Source: an uncultured Hungatella sp.
GTDB lineage: Bacteria; Bacillota; Clostridia; Lachnospirales; Lachnospiraceae
Reading direction: 5' to 3'
NCBI GenBank assembly: GCA_910588325.1
Contig: CAJUPP010000009.1
Span: forward strand, 9,573 to 73,572
Length of the DNA stretch: 64,000 nt
A program made the translations under genes and the position numbers. A model generated the notes under the pieces. The model saw nothing but the letters and a program-made list of their open reading frames with translations, made no database searches and had not been told where the DNA came from. Positions 42,008 to 49,943 of this stretch are shown here, in pieces. The number at the start of each line of letters is the position of its first letter. Within the stretch, counting starts at the first letter, position 1.

Positions 42008-42045
42008 AAAAAAGCCCTCACGAATCAGAATATAGTGAGGGCTTT
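42008..42045 (-). terminator. Terminator of the cotJ operon
   Basis: On the minus strand AAAGCCCTCAC / GTGAGGGCTTT is followed by TTT, 18 bases after the cotJC stop. Confidence 0.9.
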
Positions 42046-42062
42046 GGAACGAAAAGGATGAG

Positions 42063-42671
42063 TTATTTTACAAACTGTTTATCAAATTCAGGGTTGAAAT
42101 AATAGAAGTTTTTGGCGTCCAGGTTGTCCTTTATTTTTTCCAGTGCCTCCCCAAACCGCTGGAAGTGGACAATCTCCCTCTGACGCAAAAACTTAAGGGG
42201 CGCCAGAACCTCAGGGTCTTCGATGACGCGGACCAGGTTGTCATAGGTTGTTCTGGCTTTCTGCTCGGCGGCCAGGTCCTCGGTCAAATCCGTAATGGCA
42301 TCGCCTTTGGATTGGAATTCGCAGGCGTTAAAAGGAATTCCTGCGGCAGCTGTAGGCCAGAGGGCGGACGTATGGTCGATATAGTAGACATCAAAACCGT
42401 TTACTTTGGCCTGTTCGGCGGTTATATTTTTAGTCAGCTGGTAGATGATGGCGCAGATCATTTCCAGGTGTGCCAATTCTTCAGTTCCGATATCGGTTAA
42501 AAGCCCGCCCACTTCCCTGCATGGCATAGTGTACCTTTGGGAAAGATAACGCATGGAAGCAGCCATCTCTCCGTCCGGCCCGCCGAACTGGCTGATGATG
42601 AGAGAAGCTGTCTTGGGACAGGGTTTGGTGATGTGGACAGGAAACTGCAGACGTTTTTCATAATTCCACAT
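42063..42671 (-). CDS. cotJC: Spore-coat manganese catalase
   Basis: This 202-residue manganese-catalase-family protein is deposited in the spore coat in Bacillus and Clostridia. Helical motifs with metal ligands are seen: FGGPDGEMAASMRYLSQRYT, DIGTEELAHLEMICAI, EDLAAEQKARTTYD and REIVHFQRF. Shorter than full manganese catalases, as usual for CotJC. It is the last gene of the minus-strand operon with cotJB and cotJA. It implies a sporulating host. Confidence 0.94.
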   Translation of the reverse strand: MWNYEKRLQFPVHITKPCPKTASLIISQFGGPDGEMAASMRYLSQRYTMPCREVGGLLTDIGTEELAHLEMICAIIYQLTKNITAEQAKVNGFDVYYIDHTSALWPTAAAGIPFNACEFQSKGDAITDLTEDLAAEQKARTTYDNLVRVIEDPEVLAPLKFLRQREIVHFQRFGEALEKIKDNLDAKNFYYFNPEFDKQFVK

Positions 42672-42674
42672 AGG

Positions 42675-42998
42675 TTATGCACCTCCTTTCACAGTGGCGC
42701 ATTCGTTGGCGGCCAGATCCCACGGTATTGGACCATCATTCCAGGTCCAGTGCTTCTGCCCCGGGTATTTGGTGCAGGCGCCGCTGCCGCCGTTGGTGTC
42801 AAGACAGATACAGTCTGTGGTCAGGGGTTCGAAATCATCCGCATACTGTTTTAACAGCTGCTTTCTCTGAGTCAAGTTCTGCTGGTAAAGATTCATGGCA
42901 TCCGTGTCCAAAGGATGGGTGTCCAGAAACAGGCGTAGGTCATCCAGGGTGAAGCTGATCTCGCCAATCTTTTTTAATTGAGCAGCTCTGTCAGCCAC
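42675..42998 (-). CDS. cotJB: Spore coat protein CotJB
   Basis: The likely start is the GTG at 42998, which has GGAGG 8 bases upstream inside cotJA, giving 107 residues beginning MADRAAQLKKIGEISF. An in-frame ATG at 43019 lacks such a site. The family motif FTLDDLRLFLDTHPLDTDA is clear, as is the C-terminal GPIPWDLAANE. CotJB is a small spore-coat component of unknown biochemical role, made with CotJC. The 5' end overlaps cotJA. Confidence 0.9.
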   Translation of the reverse strand: MADRAAQLKKIGEISFTLDDLRLFLDTHPLDTDAMNLYQQNLTQRKQLLKQYADDFEPLTTDCICLDTNGGSGACTKYPGQKHWTWNDGPIPWDLAANECATVKGGA

Positions 42999-43233
42999 AG
43001 CATCCACCTCCTTTGGCATAAAACGGAAGATTCAGGCTGGGAAATACGGTTCCGCATGTTAAAGCTTTGCAGGATTCATAGGGCGGCTCCCAGGCCTGTA
43101 TGGGGACGGTGGCGATAGCAAGAGGCAGGGATGCCAAAGCCTGGTTTGAAGATGCCGAAGCGGCAGCCGGTCCAGCCTTCTGGCTGTGGCAGGAACAGCC
43201 GGTATTGGGCCGTGATTGATTCAAATGGCACAT
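42991..43233 (-). CDS. cotJA: Spore coat protein CotJA-like
   Basis: The ATG at 43233 follows GAAAGGAGATTATT, giving 80 residues. The core LPLAIATVPIQAWEPPYES and GTVFPSLNLPFYAKGG segments match CotJA, and Cys residues (CSCHS, SCKALTC, GGCCG) may crosslink in the coat. First gene of the operon. The leader carries a terminator-like hairpin just before the ribosome site. Confidence 0.87.
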   Translation of the reverse strand: MCHLNQSRPNTGCSCHSQKAGPAAASASSNQALASLPLAIATVPIQAWEPPYESCKALTCGTVFPSLNLPFYAKGGGCCG

Positions 43234-43254
43234 AATAATCTCCTTTCTCAAAAA

Positions 43255-43300
43255 GTAACTGCTCTGTGAAAAGGCTGAACAGTTACCTGAAAAATTCAGG
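43255..43300 (-). terminator. Terminator-like hairpin in cotJ leader
   Basis: On the minus strand GTAACTG / CAGTTAC is followed by TTTTT, only about 20 bases before the cotJA start. A second hairpin ACCTGAA / TTCAGGT overlaps its left arm by two bases. It may end carbamate kinase transcription or attenuate cotJ. The rest of 43301-43499 shows no clear feature. Confidence 0.6.
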
Positions 43301-43499
43301 TTACGGGATTATTATTGGCCATGGGAAGCAAAAATAGACTGGGGGATTTCTGCTAAAGATAGGGCAGAGGTGGAAAAAGTTTTTGGCTTTTACAATTTCC
43401 TGGCTCTGCACCGTTTTTCGGGTTTCAAAGGCGCTCAGTTCCATTAGGCATGGTAAGACATCCGATTGTACAGTCATTTCCGCAAAGCAATTAGCAGGA

Positions 43500-44432
43500 T
43501 TATCGGATAATGGTGCCTGCTTTTCCTGCCAGACTGTCTTTGGCCTTCTCCAGGGAGGTGATGATAGCGCACCGGTCTTTCCCGTGGGTGATGAAGTCTA
43601 TGGATGCTTCTACCTTGGGAAGCATGGATGCAAACTCAAAATGTCCCTCCCGGATGTAATCCTCTGCCTGAGCGGTGCTCATGGAAAAGATAGGCTTTTC
43701 GTCAGGGCGTCCAAAATTTAAGGTTACGTTGTCTACACTGGTTAAAATCATCAAAACGTCCGCATCCACCTCTTTGGCAAGAAGGCCGGCAGCCAGGTCT
43801 TTCTCAATGACGGCGCTGGCTCCTTTTAGGCGGCAGCCCTGTTCCATCACCGGGATCCCGCCTCCGCCACAGGCGATGGCAATCTGATCCGCATCCAGAA
43901 TGGCCTTGATGACATCAATCTCCACAACCGCCACCGGTTTGGGGGAGGCCACCACCCGGCGAAATCCTTTACCTGGAACCTCTTCTACATAATTGCCCTT
44001 TTCCTCCTCTGCCTTGGCATCTTCGGCGTTCATGAACCGTCCCACTGCTTTTAAGGGGGTGTAGAATGCCTCGTCGTAAGGGTTTACCATCATCTGGGTC
44101 AGGATGGTTGCCGCCGGTTTGTAGATGCCGCGGCGCATAAGCTCCGTGCGGATTCCGTTCTGCAAATCATAGCCGATATAGCCCTGGCTCATGGCAGAAC
44201 AGACAGACATGGGGGCAGCAGTATAGCCTTCATGCTGTTTGCCAAATTCATTCATGGCAGTGTGTATCATGCCTACTTGGGGAGCATTGCTGTGGACAAT
44301 CGCTATCTGCCAGCCGGCCTGGATAAAATCGGCAATAACCTTTGCCGTTTTGCCTACGGCTGCTTTCTGCTCCGGAAGATTGGTTCCCAGCGCGCGGTGG
44401 CCCAGAGCTATAACCATTCGTTTTTTTGCCAT
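43500..44432 (-). CDS. Carbamate kinase family protein
   Basis: This 310-residue amino-acid-kinase-fold protein makes ATP from carbamoyl phosphate, usually at the end of arginine, agmatine or purine/allantoin breakdown. Recognisable are IVHSNAPQVGMIHTAM, IACGGGGIPV, VIEKDLAAGLLA and LTSVDNVTLNFG. The N-terminal motif reads IALGHRALG where most carbamate kinases have ALGGNAL, a variant phosphate loop. It stands alone; a link to purine breakdown by the hydroxylases 20 kb away is possible. Confidence 0.9.
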   Translation of the reverse strand: MAKKRMVIALGHRALGTNLPEQKAAVGKTAKVIADFIQAGWQIAIVHSNAPQVGMIHTAMNEFGKQHEGYTAAPMSVCSAMSQGYIGYDLQNGIRTELMRRGIYKPAATILTQMMVNPYDEAFYTPLKAVGRFMNAEDAKAEEEKGNYVEEVPGKGFRRVVASPKPVAVVEIDVIKAILDADQIAIACGGGGIPVMEQGCRLKGASAVIEKDLAAGLLAKEVDADVLMILTSVDNVTLNFGRPDEKPIFSMSTAQAEDYIREGHFEFASMLPKVEASIDFITHGKDRCAIITSLEKAKDSLAGKAGTIIR

Positions 44433-44652
44433 AACATGTACCTCGTTATCATAAAGTTTTGTACTAGTACCAGTATACTACTGAAAAACTGAGGAAGCAA
44501 ACAATTTTTGAATTTTGAGTATAAACGGAGCGGTATAAACGGTGCTTTACCAGTTGATTTTTTTGTGGTAAGATGATGGAAAACAAAGGATTATTAAGAG
44601 GGAATGCAGCCTGCACAGGTATGGAGTCCGGTCTGGCAGGTTTCTTTGGAAA

Positions 44653-45438
44653 ATGGAAGGAGATTCGGTGATACAATTACTATTGGAGATTCTCTGGCCG
44701 ATAGCATTTTATGAACTTTCGACGGAAATTGGCCGCATGGTTTTATCAGGTTATGGCACTCTGGCGGTGCAGACCGCTTCTGCTGCCATAACATCTGCAA
44801 GTTTGGGAATTATATACAGAAAGAATCCCTTTTCCCCAAACAGGAATATAGAAGAAAAATCTGTTAAAACTTTAAGAACAGACATTCTCTGTGCAGGAGT
44901 CCTTCTATGGATGGCAGGAATCAGCAGCAGCCTTCTGTTTAATAATCTGATAACGCTTAGCGGTATCAAGAAAATGTTTACAGGTTATAACAGAATAGCG
45001 AATCAGTTATTTTCTCCCCCGCTGTGGTTTCGAATCATTGCCATGGGAGTGGTGATTTCCGCAGCAGAGGAATTGGTATTCCGCGGATTTATTTACAGAA
45101 GTTTAAGAAACAGGTATTCTTTTTGGACAGCGGCCATGGTTTCCGCCGTTTTATTTGGATGGTTTCACGGTAACCTGATACAGGGGATATATGGCTGGGC
45201 CGTTGGACTTGTATTGGCATATGGTTATGAGAGGTATAAGAATATCTGGGCCCCGTGGCTGATTCATGGCAGCGCAAATCTGACTTCTATATTGGCGGGG
45301 AAATGGATAAAATTTGAAGGCGGGCAACCGGGGAGCTCGTTTTTATTGATAACAATTGTAAGCGGAGTATGCCTGTTTCTGATACTCCATGTTATGAGAA
45401 GATCTAATTTCAAATATTTAAAGGAGGTAACACAGTGA
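44653..45438 (+). CDS. CPBP-family intramembrane metalloprotease
   Basis: This 261-residue membrane protein has about seven hydrophobic segments. It carries the CPBP/Abi motifs in order: EELVFRGFIYR (near residue 138), LFGWFHGNLIQGIYGWAVGL (near 170) and a final WLIHGSAN. These hold the Glu and His metal ligands. Family members cleave membrane or prenylated substrates or give self-immunity to peptides. The substrate is unknown. It overlaps the glycosyltransferase gene by four bases. Confidence 0.9.
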   Translation: MEGDSVIQLLLEILWPIAFYELSTEIGRMVLSGYGTLAVQTASAAITSASLGIIYRKNPFSPNRNIEEKSVKTLRTDILCAGVLLWMAGISSSLLFNNLITLSGIKKMFTGYNRIANQLFSPPLWFRIIAMGVVISAAEELVFRGFIYRSLRNRYSFWTAAMVSAVLFGWFHGNLIQGIYGWAVGLVLAYGYERYKNIWAPWLIHGSANLTSILAGKWIKFEGGQPGSSFLLITIVSGVCLFLILHVMRRSNFKYLKEVTQ

Positions 45439-46454
45439 AACTGTTGTCAGTAGCCATTCCGTGCTACAATTCTGAGGAGTATATGCGTCATTGCATCGAT
45501 TCTCTTCTGCCTGGAGGGGAGGAGGTAGAGATTTTGATTGTGGATGATGGCTCTGTCAAAGACAGGACAGCCCAAATCGCTGATGAATATGAAAAGAATT
45601 ATCCCGAAATATGCAGGGCGATTCACCAGGAGAACGGAGGCCACGGCGAAGCGGTGAATGCAGGCCTCAGAGAGGCGAAAGGTATTTATTTTAAAGTGGT
45701 GGACAGTGATGACTGGGTGGACGAAGAGTCTTATATGGAAGTGTTAAGGACTCTTAGACGTTTTGTCTACGGGAATCAGACATTGGATATGCTGGTCTGT
45801 AATTTTGTGTATGAGAAGCAGGGAGCAAAGCGGAAAAAGGTGATGAATTACCGGACGGCACTTCCAAAAGACCAGGTTGTAGGCTGGGATGATGTGAAGA
45901 TGTTTATGTTGGGGCAGTATATTCTGATGCACTCCGTTGTTTACCGGACAGAACTTCTTCATCAGTGCGGCCTGAATCTGCCGAAACATACCTTCTATGT
46001 GGACAATATTTTCGTGTTCCAGCCATTGCCTTATGTGAAGACCATGTATTATCTGGATGTGAATTTTTACCGGTATTTTATAGGAAGAGAGGACCAGTCG
46101 GTAAATGAGCAGGTAATGATTGGCCGAATTGACCAGCAGATTCAGGTGACGAAGCTGATGATAGACTATTATAATGAAGGAAAGATACAGAGCTGGAAGC
46201 TGCGCCACTATATGATTCGCTATCTGGAAATTATGATGGTGATCTCGTCGATTCTGGCGATTCGCTCCGGTACGGACGAGAATATGAAGAAGAAGAAGGA
46301 ATTGTGGCAGTATGTGAAGAAGAAAAATGTACTGCTGTTTCTCAGGCTGAGATTCGGATTCCTGGGGCAGGGGATGAACCTGCCAGGAAAAAGCGGGCGG
46401 CAGGTGTCCATCGCAGGATATAAGATCAGCCAGAAATTCTTCGGTTTCAACTGA
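45435..46454 (+). CDS. Family 2 glycosyltransferase
   Basis: This 339-residue GT2 enzyme has the N-terminal nucleotide-sugar domain (LSVAIPCYNSEEYMRHCI, LIVDDGSVKDRT, ENGGHGEAVNAGL, FKVVDSDDWVD with the DxD metal site). A C-terminal region of about 130 residues has no clear family. No membrane segment is obvious. Its start overlaps the CPBP protease stop, so they are coexpressed. The acceptor may be a cell-surface glycan; no other sugar gene is adjacent. Confidence 0.9.
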   Translation: MKLLSVAIPCYNSEEYMRHCIDSLLPGGEEVEILIVDDGSVKDRTAQIADEYEKNYPEICRAIHQENGGHGEAVNAGLREAKGIYFKVVDSDDWVDEESYMEVLRTLRRFVYGNQTLDMLVCNFVYEKQGAKRKKVMNYRTALPKDQVVGWDDVKMFMLGQYILMHSVVYRTELLHQCGLNLPKHTFYVDNIFVFQPLPYVKTMYYLDVNFYRYFIGREDQSVNEQVMIGRIDQQIQVTKLMIDYYNEGKIQSWKLRHYMIRYLEIMMVISSILAIRSGTDENMKKKKELWQYVKKKNVLLFLRLRFGFLGQGMNLPGKSGRQVSIAGYKISQKFFGFN

Positions 46455-46467
46455 CGGCGGTATGGCA

Positions 46468-47535
46468 TCAGCAGAGCATCTCTAACAGGGAACGGATGTA
46501 GCGGTTCAGGGTTTGAACGTTTTCAAACAAGGCAGGTGTGTACTCCACATAGGTTATTTTGTCGCGGTACTGTTTTTTCAGAGCCGGCTCCCACAGAGGA
46601 ACAGGCTGAGGGAGAAACAGGCCGCTTTTTTTGGTGTAGCAGGTCTGGGCAGTGGCTTTTTTGCGGGCGGATTTGTCTACGAATTGGCCGACGCTTTTGT
46701 GGACGGCAGTATCTTCGCAGATGAGGTAATAGTAGTCCTTGTAGTCAGGGTAAAAATATTTCAGTGTTCCGTCGTAGAGGCGGATAGTCAGATAAAGACA
46801 GCGGTTCTGGGCTTTGGCAGAATAGAAATCAGTGGTTTTCTGGAAGGGGACAGGGATTTCGCAGGGACTTTTTAAGGACAGGGTTAAGGCGGAACGGTTT
46901 TCTGCAAAAGCGTTCTCCAATGTAAATTCTTGTTCCAGAAAATCAGGATAATTGAGGATAGGGAGAATAAGAGGCATACCTTCCAAATCTTCCCGGTTGT
47001 GCAGCATCAGCATGTCATACAGAGAATCCTCGTGGGTTTGGAGGTAATCTTTGTAGATCTGAATCAGTTCCCCGCCGGAATATTTGTCTTCCCGGTTGAC
47101 ACCAAGGAAACGTTCGATGGATTTCTGTTTCAGGTTTTCCAGGTTCAACAGTTTTCTATAGGGCCGGATGCGCCGGTAGAGGTCAACGCTGGTTACCTGG
47201 GAAAAGTCATAGGGCAAATGTAAGGCATGACAGCGTTTCAGCAGATAGGGGATGTCGAAGCCATCGCCGTTGTAGTGGATAACCGTGTCAAAGCCTTTTA
47301 AAAAATGGAAGAAGGAGGTCAATAAGGATTCCTCCGAATCGGCCGTGTCGGCAAACCATTGGATGAGATGCCAGGAGCCGTTTTGGTAATACGTGCAGCC
47401 GATAAGATACAGGCTGGAGTAGTCTCCGGACAGGCCGGTGGTTTCGATGTCGAAAAACAGAAGCTTTTTCAGGGTACCCAGGCGGTGCAGAGGATAGGTG
47501 TCCGGGAGGGCAATGGTTTTTTCTGTGGTAATCAT
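46468..47535 (-). CDS. Ribonuclease H-like (YprB-type) exonuclease-domain protein
   Basis: The ATG at 47535 follows AAAGGAAGGAATTTCC, giving 355 residues; an upstream ATG at 47601 lacks a ribosome site. The DnaQ/RNase-H-like fold (about 25-195) shows FFDIETTGLSG, IHYNGDGFDIPYL and a final HNREDLEGM, the acidic DEDD-type residues. The C-terminal half is unassigned. Likely a nuclease acting on DNA or RNA; the biological substrate is unknown. It converges on the glycosyltransferase with a 13-base gap. Confidence 0.85.
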   Translation of the reverse strand: MITTEKTIALPDTYPLHRLGTLKKLLFFDIETTGLSGDYSSLYLIGCTYYQNGSWHLIQWFADTADSEESLLTSFFHFLKGFDTVIHYNGDGFDIPYLLKRCHALHLPYDFSQVTSVDLYRRIRPYRKLLNLENLKQKSIERFLGVNREDKYSGGELIQIYKDYLQTHEDSLYDMLMLHNREDLEGMPLILPILNYPDFLEQEFTLENAFAENRSALTLSLKSPCEIPVPFQKTTDFYSAKAQNRCLYLTIRLYDGTLKYFYPDYKDYYYLICEDTAVHKSVGQFVDKSARKKATAQTCYTKKSGLFLPQPVPLWEPALKKQYRDKITYVEYTPALFENVQTLNRYIRSLLEMLC

Positions 47536-47704
47536 GGAAATTCCTTCCTTTACAGATAAGTAGATATGGGTCATTATATCCCAGGGAAAAAGGAAAGTCA
47601 AACGAACCGGAGGTTAAACGCAACAATTTTCTTGACTCTTGCAAAGGCCCGGGTGGTATGATATGATAAAGGTTACAGAGTATGAGAAGAAGGAAGAATA
47701 TGCG

Positions 47705-48325
47705 GTGATATCTTTTATCAGAGGGCCTTTGGTGGAGAAGGAAGAGGATGTGATTGTGGTGGAGGCGGGATGTATAGGTTACAATATTCATGTGCCGCTG
47801 CCGCTGTTGGAGGAACTGCCGCCTTTGGGAAATGAGGTGCGCATTTATACATACCTGCAGGTGAAGGAGGATTCCATGAGTCTGTATGGATTCGGAAGCC
47901 GACAGGAACTGAAATTGTTTAAACAGCTTTTGGGAGTCAACGGGATTGGGCCTAAGGGAGCCTTGGGGATTTTGTCTGCGATGAGGCCGGATGATTTGCA
48001 TCTGGCTGTTCTATCAGGGGATGCAAAGGCCATTGCCAAGGCGCCGGGAATCGGAGTGAAGACGGCGCAGAGACTGATTTTGGACTTGAAGGACAGGATT
48101 TCAGTGGAAGACATGTTTCAATCGTCGGGGGACGGAGGAAAGACGGAAACCGGGGCCGAAAAGAGCGGTCTGGCGGACACTGCGGGGAAAGAAGCGGTGG
48201 ACGCGTTGGTGGCTCTTGGTTATTCAGCCATGGAGGCTGCGAAGGCGGTGCGGAAGGTGGAAGTGACAGATGGCATGACTGCGGAGGAAGTGCTGAAGGC
48301 ATCCCTTAAGTATCTGGTATTTTAG
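47705..48325 (+). CDS. ruvA: Holliday junction DNA helicase subunit RuvA
   Basis: The GTG at 47705 gives 206 residues beginning MISFIRGPLV, the canonical RuvA start; GGAAGAAT lies just upstream. The OB-fold (1-62), helix-hairpin-helix region (LLGVNGIGPKGALGILS, APGIGVKTAQRLILDLKD) and C-terminal three-helix domain (EAVDALVALGYSAMEAAKAV) are all present. RuvA binds the four-way junction and directs RuvB, encoded next. TTGACT (47632) with TATGAT (47657) is a possible promoter at 19-base spacing. Confidence 0.96.
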   Translation: MISFIRGPLVEKEEDVIVVEAGCIGYNIHVPLPLLEELPPLGNEVRIYTYLQVKEDSMSLYGFGSRQELKLFKQLLGVNGIGPKGALGILSAMRPDDLHLAVLSGDAKAIAKAPGIGVKTAQRLILDLKDRISVEDMFQSSGDGGKTETGAEKSGLADTAGKEAVDALVALGYSAMEAAKAVRKVEVTDGMTAEEVLKASLKYLVF

Positions 48326-48387
48326 GAGGAGCGGCATTCCTCTGGAAGGGCCAGACAGAATAAAACGATATGGAATGATGAGACTAT

Positions 48388-49374
48388 ATGGAACGACGAA
48401 TGATCAATACGGATTTGACAGAGGAAGAAAAGAAGGCAGAGTCTCATTTGAGGCCCCAGGCCCTGACCGATTATATCGGTCAGGAGAAACTGAAATCTAC
48501 CTTGAATGTATATATTGAAGCGGCAAAGAACAGGGGGGACAGTCTGGATCATGTACTGTTCTATGGACCACCTGGCCTGGGAAAGACGACGCTGTCCGGT
48601 ATCATTGCCCATGAGATGGGGGTTAATTTAAAGATTACCTCCGGACCGGCTATTGAAAAGCCGGGGGAGATGGCGGCTATTTTAAACAACCTTCAGGAAG
48701 GGGATGTTCTGTTTGTGGACGAGATTCACAGGCTGAACCGTCAGGTGGAGGAAGTGCTGTATCCGGCTATGGAGGATTTTGCCATTGACATCATGCTTGG
48801 AAAGGATTCTTCCGCCCGCTCCATTCGTCTGGAGCTTCCCAGGTTTACGCTGGTAGGCGCCACTACCAGAGCGGGACTTTTGACAGCGCCGCTGCGGGAT
48901 AGGTTTGGCGTGGTGCAGAAGCTGGATTTCTATACACCAGAGGAACTTAAAAGTATTGTTCTCCGCTCTGCTGTTGTTCTGGGAGTGGAGATTGAGGAGG
49001 CGGGAGCCATGGAGCTGGCCAGACGTTCCAGAGGGACGCCGCGGCTTGCCAACCGGCTGCTTCGGCGGGTCAGGGATTTTGCCCAGGTAAAATACGACGG
49101 AGTTATCACGAAGGAAGTCGCTGATTTTGCTTTGGATATTTTGGATGTGGACCGGCTGGGGCTGGATAATAATGACAGGGCGATTCTGCTGACGATTATA
49201 CAGAAATTTTCAGGAGGGCCGGTGGGGCTGGATACGCTTGCGGCGGCCCTGGGAGAGGATGCAGGGACATTGGAGGATGTGTATGAGCCTTATCTTCTGA
49301 TGAATGGTCTCTTAAACCGGACCCCCCGCGGACGTATGGCTACGGAACTGGCATATCATCATCTGGGACTGTAA
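48388..49374 (+). CDS. ruvB: Holliday junction DNA helicase motor RuvB
   Basis: This 328-residue AAA+ motor drives branch migration with RuvA. Motifs: LRPQALTDYIGQEKLKS at the N-terminus, Walker A GPPGLGKTT (near 54), Walker B VLFVDEIHRLNR, sensor GATTRAGLLTAPLRDRFG, and the C-terminal winged helix ending TPRGRMATELAYHHLG. Length is normal. It follows ruvA by 62 bases, with a plausible small leader but no separate promoter. Confidence 0.98.
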   Translation: MERRMINTDLTEEEKKAESHLRPQALTDYIGQEKLKSTLNVYIEAAKNRGDSLDHVLFYGPPGLGKTTLSGIIAHEMGVNLKITSGPAIEKPGEMAAILNNLQEGDVLFVDEIHRLNRQVEEVLYPAMEDFAIDIMLGKDSSARSIRLELPRFTLVGATTRAGLLTAPLRDRFGVVQKLDFYTPEELKSIVLRSAVVLGVEIEEAGAMELARRSRGTPRLANRLLRRVRDFAQVKYDGVITKEVADFALDILDVDRLGLDNNDRAILLTIIQKFSGGPVGLDTLAAALGEDAGTLEDVYEPYLLMNGLLNRTPRGRMATELAYHHLGL

Positions 49375-49421
49375 TGAGGTTTTCTGATTGTTTTAAATTT
49401 GTTGCAGGGAGAGTATGACTC

Positions 49422-49859
49422 ATGAATGAGAAACATTATGCGGAAGTATTGATTGACGGGAAGATATATACCTTGGGCGGAATTGAGGAAGCCCAGTATC
49501 TTCAGCGGGTTGCAGGATATATTAATGAAAAGACATCACAGATGAAGCGCCAGGAAGGATTTACGAAACAGAGCCAGGAATATCAGGCGGTGATGATTGA
49601 GCTGAACATTGCGGATGATTATTTTAAAGCGGTGGACAGGGCTGCGGCCAGCGAGAAGCGTCGGGATGATATGGAGAAGGAGACTTACAGCTTAAAGCAT
49701 GAGTTGGTGACCACACAGATGAAGCTGGAGGATGCTAAAGGACAGTTAAAGGAGCTGCAGGGGAAGCTTAAGAAAGCGGAGGATGAGCTTTTAAAAGTGA
49801 AGGCTCTTCATACGGCAGCCTCTTATGCGGGAAATGCGGCCAATAATCGAAAACCTTGA
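49422..49859 (+). CDS. zapA: Cell division protein ZapA
   Basis: This 145-residue ZapA-family protein has the N-terminal domain with EVLIDGKIYTLGGIEEAQYL and VAGYINEKTSQM, then a long coiled coil (about 70-130) rich in Lys, Glu and Leu. ZapA crosslinks FtsZ filaments at the division site. GGGAGAGTATGACTC precedes the ATG. It follows ruvB in the same direction. Confidence 0.88.
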   Translation: MNEKHYAEVLIDGKIYTLGGIEEAQYLQRVAGYINEKTSQMKRQEGFTKQSQEYQAVMIELNIADDYFKAVDRAAASEKRRDDMEKETYSLKHELVTTQMKLEDAKGQLKELQGKLKKAEDELLKVKALHTAASYAGNAANNRKP

Positions 49860-49943
49860 CGGAGAAAGAGAAACGGGGATGTTCTGGCAGGTATTGCCAG
49901 GCATCCTGTTTTATATGCGTGGCAAGATTGAAGAGAGGAGAAC

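Noticed and set aside
43383..43721. A 112-codon plus-strand frame overlapping the carbamate kinase 3' end
   Set aside because: No ribosome site, no family motif and half of it lies antisense to a conserved gene.
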